Part shown: in pieces, positions 44,222-51,272 of the stretch | How positions within the stretch are numbered: the stretch's first letter is position 1 | How the letters are laid out: the number at the start of each line of letters is the position of its first letter | Program-made: the position numbers and the translations under genes | Source: Ignavibacteriales bacterium | GTDB taxonomy: Bacteria > Bacteroidota > Ignavibacteria > UBA10030 | Assembly (NCBI GenBank): GCA_026390575.1 | Contig: JAPLFR010000016.1 | Coordinates: 186,001 to 250,000, forward strand | Direction of reading: 5' to 3' | Length of the DNA: 64,000 nucleotides | Notes under the pieces: model-generated | Seen by the model: only the letters and a program-made list of their open reading frames with translations | What the model was told of the DNA's origin: nothing | Databases searched by the model: none

Positions 44222-44372
44222 ACGTTCCTTTAAAGAATGTACTATGCTATTAAGATAAGCATCGAGTCAGGCAACCTAACAGGCGGAGCCCTGTAACTGT
44301 AATCCCGTCCGTCATCGTCGGGCGGGATTACTCCTTCTATAGATCATTCACTTCACTACTGCTGTAACGCTT

Positions 44373-44780
44373 TTATTTGGCTCCCAATACTTGCGCTGCT
44401 TTTTCGACATCCATGGCATCAACCCAAATGATCGAGCCATATTTTCCGCTCACTGCAATCGCGATTAATGCTTTCATGCTTACATTGGCTTGCGCCAGTG
44501 CTTCAAGACTTTTCAGGAGAACGCCTGTTTTGTCCACACCTGTAATGAAAATTCCCGTTCCTTCTTCTGCAAACACACCCGAAGCTTTCCATGCATTGCG
44601 TAATTTATCCGGATCTTTTGCGATCGCGTAGAGATCTGCGGCTCCTTCGCTTTTCCCAGAACCCCAAAGACTTTTCAATGCAATATTTTTTGATTTCAAA
44701 TCTTTCATGATACCGAGTACCGTACCGGGTTGATCCTTAATATTCGCTTTCAGGATTGTAACACGTTGAGGTTTTGCCAT
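44373..44780 (-). CDS. ACT-domain protein, two repeats
   Basis: 135 residues with two ACT-like units: VTILKANIKDQPGTVLGIMK (residues 7-26) and GIFITGVDKTGVLLKSLEAL with VSMKALIAIAVSGKYGSIIW. Such small proteins bind amino acids or related ligands; this one has no enzyme domain. It has its own upstream leader and is preceded by a decayed attC-like region, so cassette membership is less clear. Confidence 0.78.
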   Translation of the reverse strand: MAKPQRVTILKANIKDQPGTVLGIMKDLKSKNIALKSLWGSGKSEGAADLYAIAKDPDKLRNAWKASGVFAEEGTGIFITGVDKTGVLLKSLEALAQANVSMKALIAIAVSGKYGSIIWVDAMDVEKAAQVLGAK

Positions 44781-45001
44781 TGTATTTCTCCTTTCAAGTT
44801 TGTTGATGATAGAGCGATTGTATGTAAAGAATCATATTCGAAGAGTTTACCCCGCTGCTTTCGCACATTGTTCTTTTCGCATAGTATAATTTGTATTGCT
44901 CTATAAGAATTTGTTTCGCGCTTCGCACGATACATTTTTAATCCTCCGTCTGGGGAGCGCCTAGTTAAGACGCAGCTTCTGAAAATGAATGAAGCAATTT
45001 A

Positions 45002-45406
45002 TTACCCACCAGTCCCAATGTGAGAAAAGGCTATAGATACCCAGATTGTTAATCCTATTGCGATTGTAGCCACTCCAAGAGAGATATAGAAAAATGGAGT
45101 CTTCTCATCAGAAGATATTTTCTCTATGTCACCTAATGGGATAGATCCTTCAAATCTCGTGAATTTGGATTCCTTACGGTGATATTTCTTGGCATATCCG
45201 CTGACAGCTTGAACACTATTTGTGTCTGGAGAGACACTGTATGATCCACCTTCGAAATAGTATCGAGAGCTATCCTTTGTAATAACAACGATATTCTCCT
45301 CAGCGGATTTCTTCAGGGACGAAGGATCATGCAAGACCTCCCGAAAACATCCGATGAAGCTCATTGCAAGTACTAGAATGAAAAACAAATTCACTTCGCC
45401 TTTCAT
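45002..45406 (-). CDS. Hypothetical lipoprotein with C-terminal membrane helix
   Basis: About 134 residues from ATG 45406. Lipobox SFIGC near residue 19. The middle contains DSSRYYFEGGSYSV and SKFTRFEGSIPLGDIEKISS, and the C-terminus a hydrophobic helix YISLGVATIAIGLTIWVSIAF. I recognise no named family. The start was chosen because the signal peptide begins there; the in-frame extension to 45481 runs into repeat DNA. Confidence 0.65.
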   Translation of the reverse strand: MKGEVNLFFILVLAMSFIGCFREVLHDPSSLKKSAEENIVVITKDSSRYYFEGGSYSVSPDTNSVQAVSGYAKKYHRKESKFTRFEGSIPLGDIEKISSDEKTPFFYISLGVATIAIGLTIWVSIAFSHIGTGG

Positions 45407-45432
45407 TTTCAATATCCCTTTAAAATGTCTGC

Positions 45433-45567
45433 GCCCAAACTGATAGGCTCCCGATAAATCGGGATACACCGCTGGTTTCACGTTTTGTGCCTGCCCGGAG
45501 TCTGCCTTTTAATAGAGGCTGGCGTCCCGCTGTTTTCCAATCGGGATTGCATGGAGCGCTTGATGAA
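45433..45567. other. attC-like site
   Basis: GCCCAAAC (45433) to GATGAAAC (45561), with the hairpin CTCCCGATAAATCGGGA and a GCGTCCCGCTGTTTTCC segment also present near 49697. Confidence 0.5.
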
Positions 45568-45606
45568 ACCGCGAATAATTGTTGTGTAAAAATATCAAGC
45601 GCTCAA

Positions 45607-45795
45607 CTATTGATATTTCTTAAAGTTGTATTGGTTTGCTATTTTCGCTCTTTCTTCAGGAGAAAGCGCGGTGAAATACTTCTTCCAACCTGGGCAAAAG
45701 TTGATATGCCAACGCCAGAATCGACCAGCAATGGATTTTGGATTGTTATCATGCTTTGCTCTTAAATTGCAGTCATTACATTTACTTTCAGTCAT
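45607..45795 (-). CDS. Small cysteine-containing cassette protein
   Basis: 62 residues from ATG 45795. MTESKCNDCNLRAKHDNNPK carries a CxxC pair, followed by FWRWHINFCPGWKKYFTALS and NFKKYQ. The cysteines and histidine could bind a metal. The cassette ends CCGCGAATA (45567) and TATTCGCGG (about 45828, with one insertion) are complementary. No function known. Confidence 0.7.
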   Translation of the reverse strand: MTESKCNDCNLRAKHDNNPKSIAGRFWRWHINFCPGWKKYFTALSPEERAKIANQYNFKKYQ

Positions 45796-45836
45796 GGATG
45801 CTCCCAATTGGATAATAGTATTTTATTTTATTCGCG

Positions 45837-45894
45837 GCCTAACGGACAGGCGCTCTACCTATCATGCGTTTTGGCGGTGAGCGCTTGGTTAGGC
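45837..45894. other. attC site, best example
   Basis: 58 bp from GCCTAAC (45837) to GTTAGGC (45888), perfect core complementarity. Inner arms CAGGCGCTC and GAGCGCTTG pair with one mismatch, and a short GC-rich tip lies between them. Confidence 0.75.
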
Positions 45895-45907
45895 GGCCGA
45901 TCATAAA

Positions 45908-46291
45908 TCATTGTTCAACATGCGCGATTGCAAGCACGTGACCATCCAAGTCAAGAGAATAACCTACACGATGTCCCCAATCTCGCAGTTGTGGTGGACT
46001 AAGCTCTGTTGCACCTGCAGCAAGCGCTCGTGAATGCACTTCATCCACATCCGAAACAATTAAGTAAAGTTCGGCTCGTGCATCATGCGATGAAGCAGTT
46101 GATTTAGGTAATGCCGATCCAAGGAGCCTGACGATGCCGGCTTCTGGCATAAGCCCAAGTACACTCGTCGCTGAAAGTGAGAACTCGGTCATTCCTGGTA
46201 CATTCAAATCGGGCTGCTGATTCAAAACTTTAGAATAAAAAGCAGTCGCGCGGGCTTGATCAAACACATAAAATATAAAATGGCTCTTCAT
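45908..46291 (-). CDS. VOC-superfamily (glyoxalase/bleomycin resistance-like) protein
   Basis: 127 residues. HFIFYVFDQARATAFYSKVLNQ and ELYLIVSDVDEVHSRALAAGA, then LRDWGHRVGYSLDLDGHVLAIA, are the paired beta-alpha-beta-beta-beta modules of VOC proteins, with the typical D.DGH..A end. Substrate is unknown; such genes often give resistance to small toxic molecules and are frequent integron cargo. Confidence 0.88.
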   Translation of the reverse strand: MKSHFIFYVFDQARATAFYSKVLNQQPDLNVPGMTEFSLSATSVLGLMPEAGIVRLLGSALPKSTASSHDARAELYLIVSDVDEVHSRALAAGATELSPPQLRDWGHRVGYSLDLDGHVLAIAHVEQ

Positions 46292-46326
46292 AAGGGTTGA
46301 AAATAATTAATACAATTGTATGTTTA

Positions 46327-46360
46327 AGCCGCCCGATGGGCGCTAAGTGGCAAGGCCGCC
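46327..46360. other. Degenerate attC-like site
   Basis: GCCGCCCGATGGGCGCTAAGTGGCAAGG: short, with only partial core sites. It still matches the neighbouring cassette ends (GGCGGCC at 45892). Confidence 0.35.
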
Positions 46361-46401
46361 GCATCCTTTCGTGAAAGAAATATTTTGAGGTGTAACATTA
46401 T

Positions 46402-47643
46402 TTATTTCATCAGAACAAGTTTTTTTGTTTGAGAAAATTCATTCGTTTGCAGATGATAGAAATAAACTCCGCTCGGTAAATCTTTTGCATCGAACTCCAA
46501 TTTGTAGGCACCGTTTGTTTTATCTTCATCGACAAGCGTTCTCAACTCTCTGCCGAGCATATCAACGATCATCATTTTTACGTGTGATTGTTTTGGCAGA
46601 CGATATTCGATAGTTGTTTTCGGATTGAACGGATTGGGATAATTTTGAGAAAGCTCATACGTTGCAGGATTTATACTTTCTCGTACAGTTACTGGATTTA
46701 ATAACGATAAATCGAGACTCCATAAACATCCATTCTTACTTATTAGAAGCTTCTCACCGCTCATGCCATACCAATTGACAATACCAAGTGTATCAAGTCC
46801 AATACTTATATCCCTCCAATATTCCCCATGATCTTCTGACAAATAGATCCTGTTATTCGTAAGCCCCGCGAATAGTAAATTGTTTACAGAGTACATACCA
46901 AGTATGTTATGATTATTAAAAGGTAATCCGGTATTTTTAATCTGAAACGTCGCTCCCGCATCGCTTGAACGGTAAATTTTATCCCAGCAATCGGTAAACA
47001 TGTACTTATCTGTATAAGCAAGAGAAAATGCACTTATATACATCGGATAGACATCGAAATCATGACATAAATTCCATGTTTGGCCTAAATCAAGAGAATA
47101 CCATAAGCCATCCATTGCGGCGGCAAAAAACTTATCACGATAATCCATGTAATTGTAAAAACGGTGCGGCCCTAGATAAACCCATGTTAATCCATTATCT
47201 GTAGAGCGAAAAACTCCTCCGCCTGCCATGGTTGTAAAGACGTACGAGCCTTTAGCGAATATCGACATCATCGACAAAGCTTTTCCCTCCGGTGACGGCC
47301 CAAGCGCCTTCCATGTTCTTCCCGTATCTTGCGAAACATATACACCGGCGTTTGTAGAAGCAAATAAAAAATTGTCATTCTTGCTGAACATACCAGGTGT
47401 TATAAGTATGTCCTCATGATCTGGAATCTTTATTTTATCTATAATATAAAACATCCAGCTTATTCCGGAATCAGTTGAACGGTATATCCCGCTGTCTGAA
47501 GTAACTATAATTACATTTTCGAAAGAAAGGAAACGGCTGCTGATGTTCATTCCGGTATTGAGAAGTTTTTCCCAACCTGCCATGGACCTATATGGAAAAA
47601 GCAAGGAAAACAGAGTTAAAAGAAATAGTAATCGATTTTTCAT
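46402..47643 (-). CDS. Secreted BNR/photosystem-stability-like repeat protein with T9SS sorting domain
   Basis: 413 residues. Signal peptide (LLFLLTLFSLLFPYRSMAG), several propeller repeats with the Asp-box pattern S.D.G.TW (YRSTDSGISWMFY, YVSQDTGRTWKAL, FRSTDNGLTWVYL, YSLDLGQTWNLC, YLSEDHGEYWRDI) and a C-terminal type A sorting domain (NYPNPFNPKTTIEYRL, DLPSGVYFYHLQTNEFSQTK). It is expected to be exported through the T9SS. It is larger than the surrounding cassette genes, yet lies between two attC-like sites. Confidence 0.85.
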   Translation of the reverse strand: MKNRLLFLLTLFSLLFPYRSMAGWEKLLNTGMNISSRFLSFENVIIVTSDSGIYRSTDSGISWMFYIIDKIKIPDHEDILITPGMFSKNDNFLFASTNAGVYVSQDTGRTWKALGPSPEGKALSMMSIFAKGSYVFTTMAGGGVFRSTDNGLTWVYLGPHRFYNYMDYRDKFFAAAMDGLWYSLDLGQTWNLCHDFDVYPMYISAFSLAYTDKYMFTDCWDKIYRSSDAGATFQIKNTGLPFNNHNILGMYSVNNLLFAGLTNNRIYLSEDHGEYWRDISIGLDTLGIVNWYGMSGEKLLISKNGCLWSLDLSLLNPVTVRESINPATYELSQNYPNPFNPKTTIEYRLPKQSHVKMMIVDMLGRELRTLVDEDKTNGAYKLEFDAKDLPSGVYFYHLQTNEFSQTKKLVLMK

Positions 47644-47747
47644 AGCACCTTATTTTTGGTATGGACATTCGTACTGATTGATAACTTTATTTTAGCATTT
47701 GGTAAAGCACCACGCCTGCCTTGCCGGCAGGCAGGCTCATTCGACTT

Positions 47748-47826
47748 GCCCAACGGAGTCGGGGTCAGCTGTTGAACGTTTTAAGTGATGCCCCGCTGCT
47801 TTTCAGCGGGACGCGCCTGGTTTGGC
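47748..47826. other. attC-like site
   Basis: GCCCAAC (47748) to GTTTGGC (47820). Contains GTTGAACGTTTTAAGTGATG, similar to GTTGAACGTTTTGTGTGAAA at 51160, and the hairpin CCCCGCTGCTTTTCAGCGGG. Confidence 0.55.
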
Positions 47827-47836
47827 GCCACACATG

Positions 47837-48280
47837 CTAAAACAAGTTGGAAATTCTTTTCTCCAACATAAAATCCGCGAACTGATTAAGAAACACAGGC
47901 CGAATATGTTTCACTGCAACTTGTGAATCAACGTACATATAGAATTGATATTTGCCAGTTGAATGTTGCTGAGAATACTTAGCAACTTCCATATTCCTAA
48001 ACAGCCAGACGGAGTTTGAAGATAAATCAACAAAAGCGATAAGGTCGGCTGGAGAATCATCTGCCAACCACCAACCAAGTGCAAGCTTCCCTTTTCCGCC
48101 AGCCTTCTTGGGCTTTTCATTCGTCTTGACTTGAATTGTCAACGCATGATTGGTTCTTGACGAATAGGCAATTATATCAATTCCATAATCCGTCGTCATT
48201 GGAGCGGATTCGATTCCATGGAGCAAGAGTTTATATTGAACTAATAATTCTCCACTTCGACCGATTTGTTGCTTATTCAT
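47837..48280 (-). CDS. PD-(D/E)XK-like (DUF4365/resolvase-fold) cassette protein
   Basis: 147 residues. IGRSGELLVQYKLLLHGI (helix with the conserved Glu), DYGIDIIAYS (catalytic Asp) and LTIQVKTNEKPKK (Q-V-K in place of ExK) fit the Holliday-junction-resolvase/PD-(D/E)XK fold seen in DUF4365 and Mrr-like nucleases. Whether it cuts DNA is unknown. Such folds are frequent in defence genes. Confidence 0.7.
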   Translation of the reverse strand: MNKQQIGRSGELLVQYKLLLHGIESAPMTTDYGIDIIAYSSRTNHALTIQVKTNEKPKKAGGKGKLALGWWLADDSPADLIAFVDLSSNSVWLFRNMEVAKYSQQHSTGKYQFYMYVDSQVAVKHIRPVFLNQFADFMLEKRISNLF

Positions 48281-48285
48281 TTGAG

Positions 48286-48340
48286 CCTTTCTCGCGTTCC
48301 GCTGTTTTGTATCGGGATAGTGGGGAGCGCCTGGTTAGGT
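48286..48340. other. attC-like site, one degenerate end
   Basis: The right arm GTGGGGAGCGCCTG and core GTTAGGT (48334) are clear; the left core is degenerate. Confidence 0.45.
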
Positions 48341-48359
48341 GCAAGCACTAATCATATAT

Positions 48360-49343
48360 CTATTTTAAATGAAGAATACTCTTTGAAAGAATATTAAATA
48401 GGATTGTACCATCATATCCAATAGATAATGTATCATCGAGAATTTCTTGATTTACGGTGTTAAGAATAGAGAAAGAATCTGTTGTGTCTGAATGGAACAC
48501 ATCTTTCAATTGCTCCAGAACATAAGTTGCAATTCCGAAAAAGTAATCGGAATTGCCAATAGGAAATACTCGAAAACTGTAGCCACCAATTTCGGCTTCA
48601 AACAAAGTATCCGTCCATTTTTCTATATCAGCAAAAACAGAATAATAGGATCGTAGAAAAGAATTGAATTTGAATTCTATGCGATATCCATGCGATTCAT
48701 TATCTTCGGGATCAATTATTGTAACAAGAAATGGAGATGACGATAAATCCGAATAAACAACTGTTCTTGTCGATGGCGGGACACCATTGATTGCGACAAC
48801 TTGCGATACTTGGTCAATTGCATGTTGGAGTTCTGATGTGTTTACTCCGCTTGAATACCCTTTTGCTTCAAACACATGTGAGTTCTTATTAGAATCAAAA
48901 CCGATAAGGTCGGGTTCTCTTGCAGTTTTTTTGGACGCATAGAGTTGAAATTTAGTCGGAACTTGACCTAGCGAAGTTCCCAAAACAACACCAGAGATGT
49001 CTTTTAGATGAATCAACCAAGGAATTTTCATTAGAATTTCAGAACACGCTTTTGTCAAACCCATTCCAAGATGATAAGAGACTGTCGTCTTTTCGCTTTG
49101 TTGAAGTCTATTAAAAGTGTCAGAAAGAGTCAGTTTACCTTTTATTGAATCTACATTACTATAAGTAAGAGAAAAAAGGGAACAAAGACGCCAAAAATCC
49201 TGATTAAGGACCTTACTATAACCTGATTGCCCAACTGTCATAACACACCTAGCAAGTCCAAGTCGAGAAATTTTGAGTTGTTCGCCCATTTTGTTGATTT
49301 TTGACCAACCCCCTGTAAAACGTGAAATATTTGCCAAAATCAT
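48360..49343 (-). CDS. Large cassette protein with PD-(D/E)XK-like motif
   Basis: 327 residues, no signal peptide or membrane segment. The central region REPDLIGFDSNKNSHVFEAKGYSSG has PD...(12)...EAK spacing, a PD-(D/E)XK nuclease signature. Helices on both sides are not familiar. The cassette ends match (GTTAGGTGCAAG at 48334 with CTTGTGCCTAAC at 49370). A restriction-like or phage-defence role is plausible but inferred only. Confidence 0.65.
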   Translation of the reverse strand: MILANISRFTGGWSKINKMGEQLKISRLGLARCVMTVGQSGYSKVLNQDFWRLCSLFSLTYSNVDSIKGKLTLSDTFNRLQQSEKTTVSYHLGMGLTKACSEILMKIPWLIHLKDISGVVLGTSLGQVPTKFQLYASKKTAREPDLIGFDSNKNSHVFEAKGYSSGVNTSELQHAIDQVSQVVAINGVPPSTRTVVYSDLSSSPFLVTIIDPEDNESHGYRIEFKFNSFLRSYYSVFADIEKWTDTLFEAEIGGYSFRVFPIGNSDYFFGIATYVLEQLKDVFHSDTTDSFSILNTVNQEILDDTLSIGYDGTILFNILSKSILHLK

Positions 49344-49374
49344 ATATCCTCTGATTAAGATGTTTGATACTTGT

Positions 49375-49430
49375 GCCTAACGGATGGGTACGAAACCCTA
49401 CTGTTTTTTATCTGGGAGCGCATGATCACG
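49375..49430. other. attC-like site
   Basis: GCCTAAC (49375), GGATG spacer, and the right arm TGGGAGCGCATGATCACG. The right core is degenerate. Confidence 0.5.
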
Positions 49431-49433
49431 GGC

Positions 49434-49568
49434 TTATTTTTTTCGTCGATAAGATTTAACATGCGCTGAACGTACACGGACAACCTTCTTGCTCTTATTT
49501 TTTCGGGTAATAGTTTTGTATGTACTATTTCGATAGTGGGATTTCGTTCTTGTCATCAATTGCGCCAT
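49434..49568 (-). CDS. 44-residue basic cassette protein
   Basis: Too short for usual ORF calling. ATG 49568 with AGGAAAGGA about ten bases upstream, TAA 49436-49434. It reads MAQLMTRTKSHYRNSTYKTI, then TRKNKSKKVVRVRSAHVKSY and RRKK: 16 of 44 residues are Lys or Arg. It fills the whole space between two attC-like sites. A nucleic-acid-binding role would fit its charge, but nothing more can be said. Confidence 0.55.
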   Translation of the reverse strand: MAQLMTRTKSHYRNSTYKTITRKNKSKKVVRVRSAHVKSYRRKK

Positions 49569-49639
49569 TCCCAAATCCTTTCCTTTGAATAAAAGCAAAT
49601 CTCTTAACCGAAATATTTCTAAATATATTTTTAAATTAC

Positions 49640-49742
49640 GTCTAACGGATAGGCTCCCGATAAATCGGGATGCCCTACTGCTTTCGCTTTTTTTACGTCC
49701 CGCTGTTTTCCAAGCGGGATTGCGGGGAACGCCTGGTTAGGT
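49640..49742. other. attC-like site
   Basis: GTCTAAC (49640) with GGATA spacer and GGCTCCCG, to GGGGAACGCC and GTTAGGT (49736). Two hairpins, CCCGATAAATCGGG and CCCGCTGTTTTCCAAGCGGG, fill the centre. Confidence 0.65.
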
Positions 49743-49763
49743 TGCGTGTCCATTTAATAGATA

Positions 49764-50774
49764 TCAACACTGAAGACGTTGAGAAAGAGATTTTTTAAAA
49801 TTACTAATAAATGGAATAGAGTCAATTATATGAATTTCAAAAGTCTTATGAACGTCAGGAATATGAGTACGAGTGAATGATGCTTCTCGTTTAGGTTCGA
49901 ATTCACTGAAAACAAGCATATTATCTAAGGAACCAATTGATGCTTCTGGATATTGATCCCGAATTCTTTGAAGAGGAATTTTCTCGAGAGAGCAGAGAAT
50001 AATTTTTGATTTTATTTTTAATTTATTTAGCCTAGGATGTTCAGCTAGGATTATTCGCTGAATATCAGATTCTGTAGAATAAAGACTCAACCGGAAAGGA
50101 ACAAATAAGGATTTTAAAAACTTTGAAGAAACGAAAACATGAGCTATTTCAAATATTCCTTTTCTATTTCGCATACCACACCAATGTATAAAGGGAGGCG
50201 CTGAGTTTACCTCTTTGAACCTTAGATTTATGCCCACCTTTTTCGCAACACCATTCAATTGCGAAATACGTGCGTGAATTGAAAGGCCTTTGAATTGTGT
50301 GGTGAGTTGTTCTTCTTTTTCCTGAACCAATATTTCGGTTCTTAACGGTTTGGATAAATAATTAAGTCTATTAAAAAGTTTCTTTCTAAATAATGAATCG
50401 TTTGGTTTAGTCCAAGGAATAATGTTTTTCATTTGAAGATCAAAGTGAATTTTAAAATTACCATACTTATCATGTTTTTGTGGTTTTAGATGGTCTTTGC
50501 GACAAGTATAAACGACAGGAATCAACCTCTCTGCAAAGCCAGCCTCATAATAAACTGAAGGTCTTGCAAATGTTAAATCTGCTATAGCTAATTGAGAATT
50601 CGTAATTTCATTCATGATACGATTGTTTAGGTCGTCGTTATGTTCAATGTAGCTAAGGCAACGGGGTTCGAATCCAATTTTATAAATGATTGGCTCGATA
50701 GAATTATTATAAAGCTCTTCAGTCTCTTCATTAGAGAATGCCATTGCAACGAAACATTTTATTGATTTGCTCAT
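49764..50774 (-). CDS. Nucleoside 2-deoxyribosyltransferase/TIR-like cassette protein
   Basis: About 336 residues from ATG 50774. The N-terminal 110 residues (CFVAMAFSNEETEELYNNSI, GFEPRCL, NRIMNEITNSQLAIADLTFA, RPSVYYEAGFAERL) match the nucleoside deoxyribosyltransferase-like fold, related to TIR/SLOG NADase-type domains; the Y-Y-E-A-G-F motif carries the likely catalytic Glu. The C-terminal 220 residues are unfamiliar and could sense a trigger. Domain order fits phage-defence effectors that deplete nucleotides. The cassette ends are perfectly complementary over 13 bases. Confidence 0.75.
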   Translation of the reverse strand: MSKSIKCFVAMAFSNEETEELYNNSIEPIIYKIGFEPRCLSYIEHNDDLNNRIMNEITNSQLAIADLTFARPSVYYEAGFAERLIPVVYTCRKDHLKPQKHDKYGNFKIHFDLQMKNIIPWTKPNDSLFRKKLFNRLNYLSKPLRTEILVQEKEEQLTTQFKGLSIHARISQLNGVAKKVGINLRFKEVNSAPPFIHWCGMRNRKGIFEIAHVFVSSKFLKSLFVPFRLSLYSTESDIQRIILAEHPRLNKLKIKSKIILCSLEKIPLQRIRDQYPEASIGSLDNMLVFSEFEPKREASFTRTHIPDVHKTFEIHIIDSIPFISNFKKSLSQRLQC

Positions 50775-50797
50775 AACTTTTAAATTAATTGCACGCA

Positions 50798-51215
50798 ACC
50801 TAACGAACTGGCGCTCCGCCCAACAAGATGGCGGACAAGTAAGCTGCCGCGCCCTGCCTGCGTGCCGTAGGCACTACGGCAGGCAGGTGATAACTTTCAA
50901 ATTGTTGAAAATAAAACAAGTTTATACTGAGTTCTTTCAATCCTGTACCGACCTATGCTCGCCATACTTAACGTACCCAACTCATTCATATTTAGTATCT
51001 TTATATAAAAGTTGTATTGCACTTCGTGCAATTTCATTCTCAGGCCTCCGGCTGCGCGATTCATTCTTCCGGACAAGCCGAGTGAGCGCCGAAGGTGCTG
51101 TCGCCTATGGCGCCATCTTCGACATCCCGCTACACTAGAATAATAAATGATAGCGGGACTTGTTGAACGTTTTGTGTGAAACTCCGCTCTGTTTGTGGAA
51201 AGTGCCAAGTTAGGC
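50798..51215. other. attC-like cores bracketing a gene-free remnant
   Basis: ACCTAAC GAACT GGCGCTCC (50798) starts one site, and GTTAGGC (51209) ends another. The 400 bases between hold palindromes (CCTGCCTGCGTGCCGTAGGC..., TTGCACTTCGTGCAA) and no convincing gene; open frames there are short and unlike known proteins. It may be the remains of a lost cassette. Confidence 0.5.
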
Positions 51216-51272
51216 AACCTTGCCCTCATAATGTTGTTGAAATCTAATATTCCTTGAACTGCAGACTGTTGT

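Larger units (their letters stand above)
39939..51215. mobile_element. Integron gene-cassette array without visible integrase (CALIN)
   Basis: Between the pyrophosphatase and the Ntn-hydrolase lie about 16 short minus-strand genes whose borders carry RYYYAAC / GTTRRRY core sites. Cassette ends are complementary beyond the core: GTTAGGTTGCGTG (49736) with CACGCAACCTAAC (50792); GGTTGCCTG (43852) with CAGGCAACC (44269); GTTAGCGGTCATC (42761) with GATGACCGC (43150). The sites share GGGGAGCGCCTGGTTAG-like right arms and CTAACGGACAGGCGCTC-like left arms, as expected of attC folding. Most ORFs lack promoters. No integron integrase or attI is seen in the window. Sites left of 42.7 kb are degenerate. 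Confidence 0.8.
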
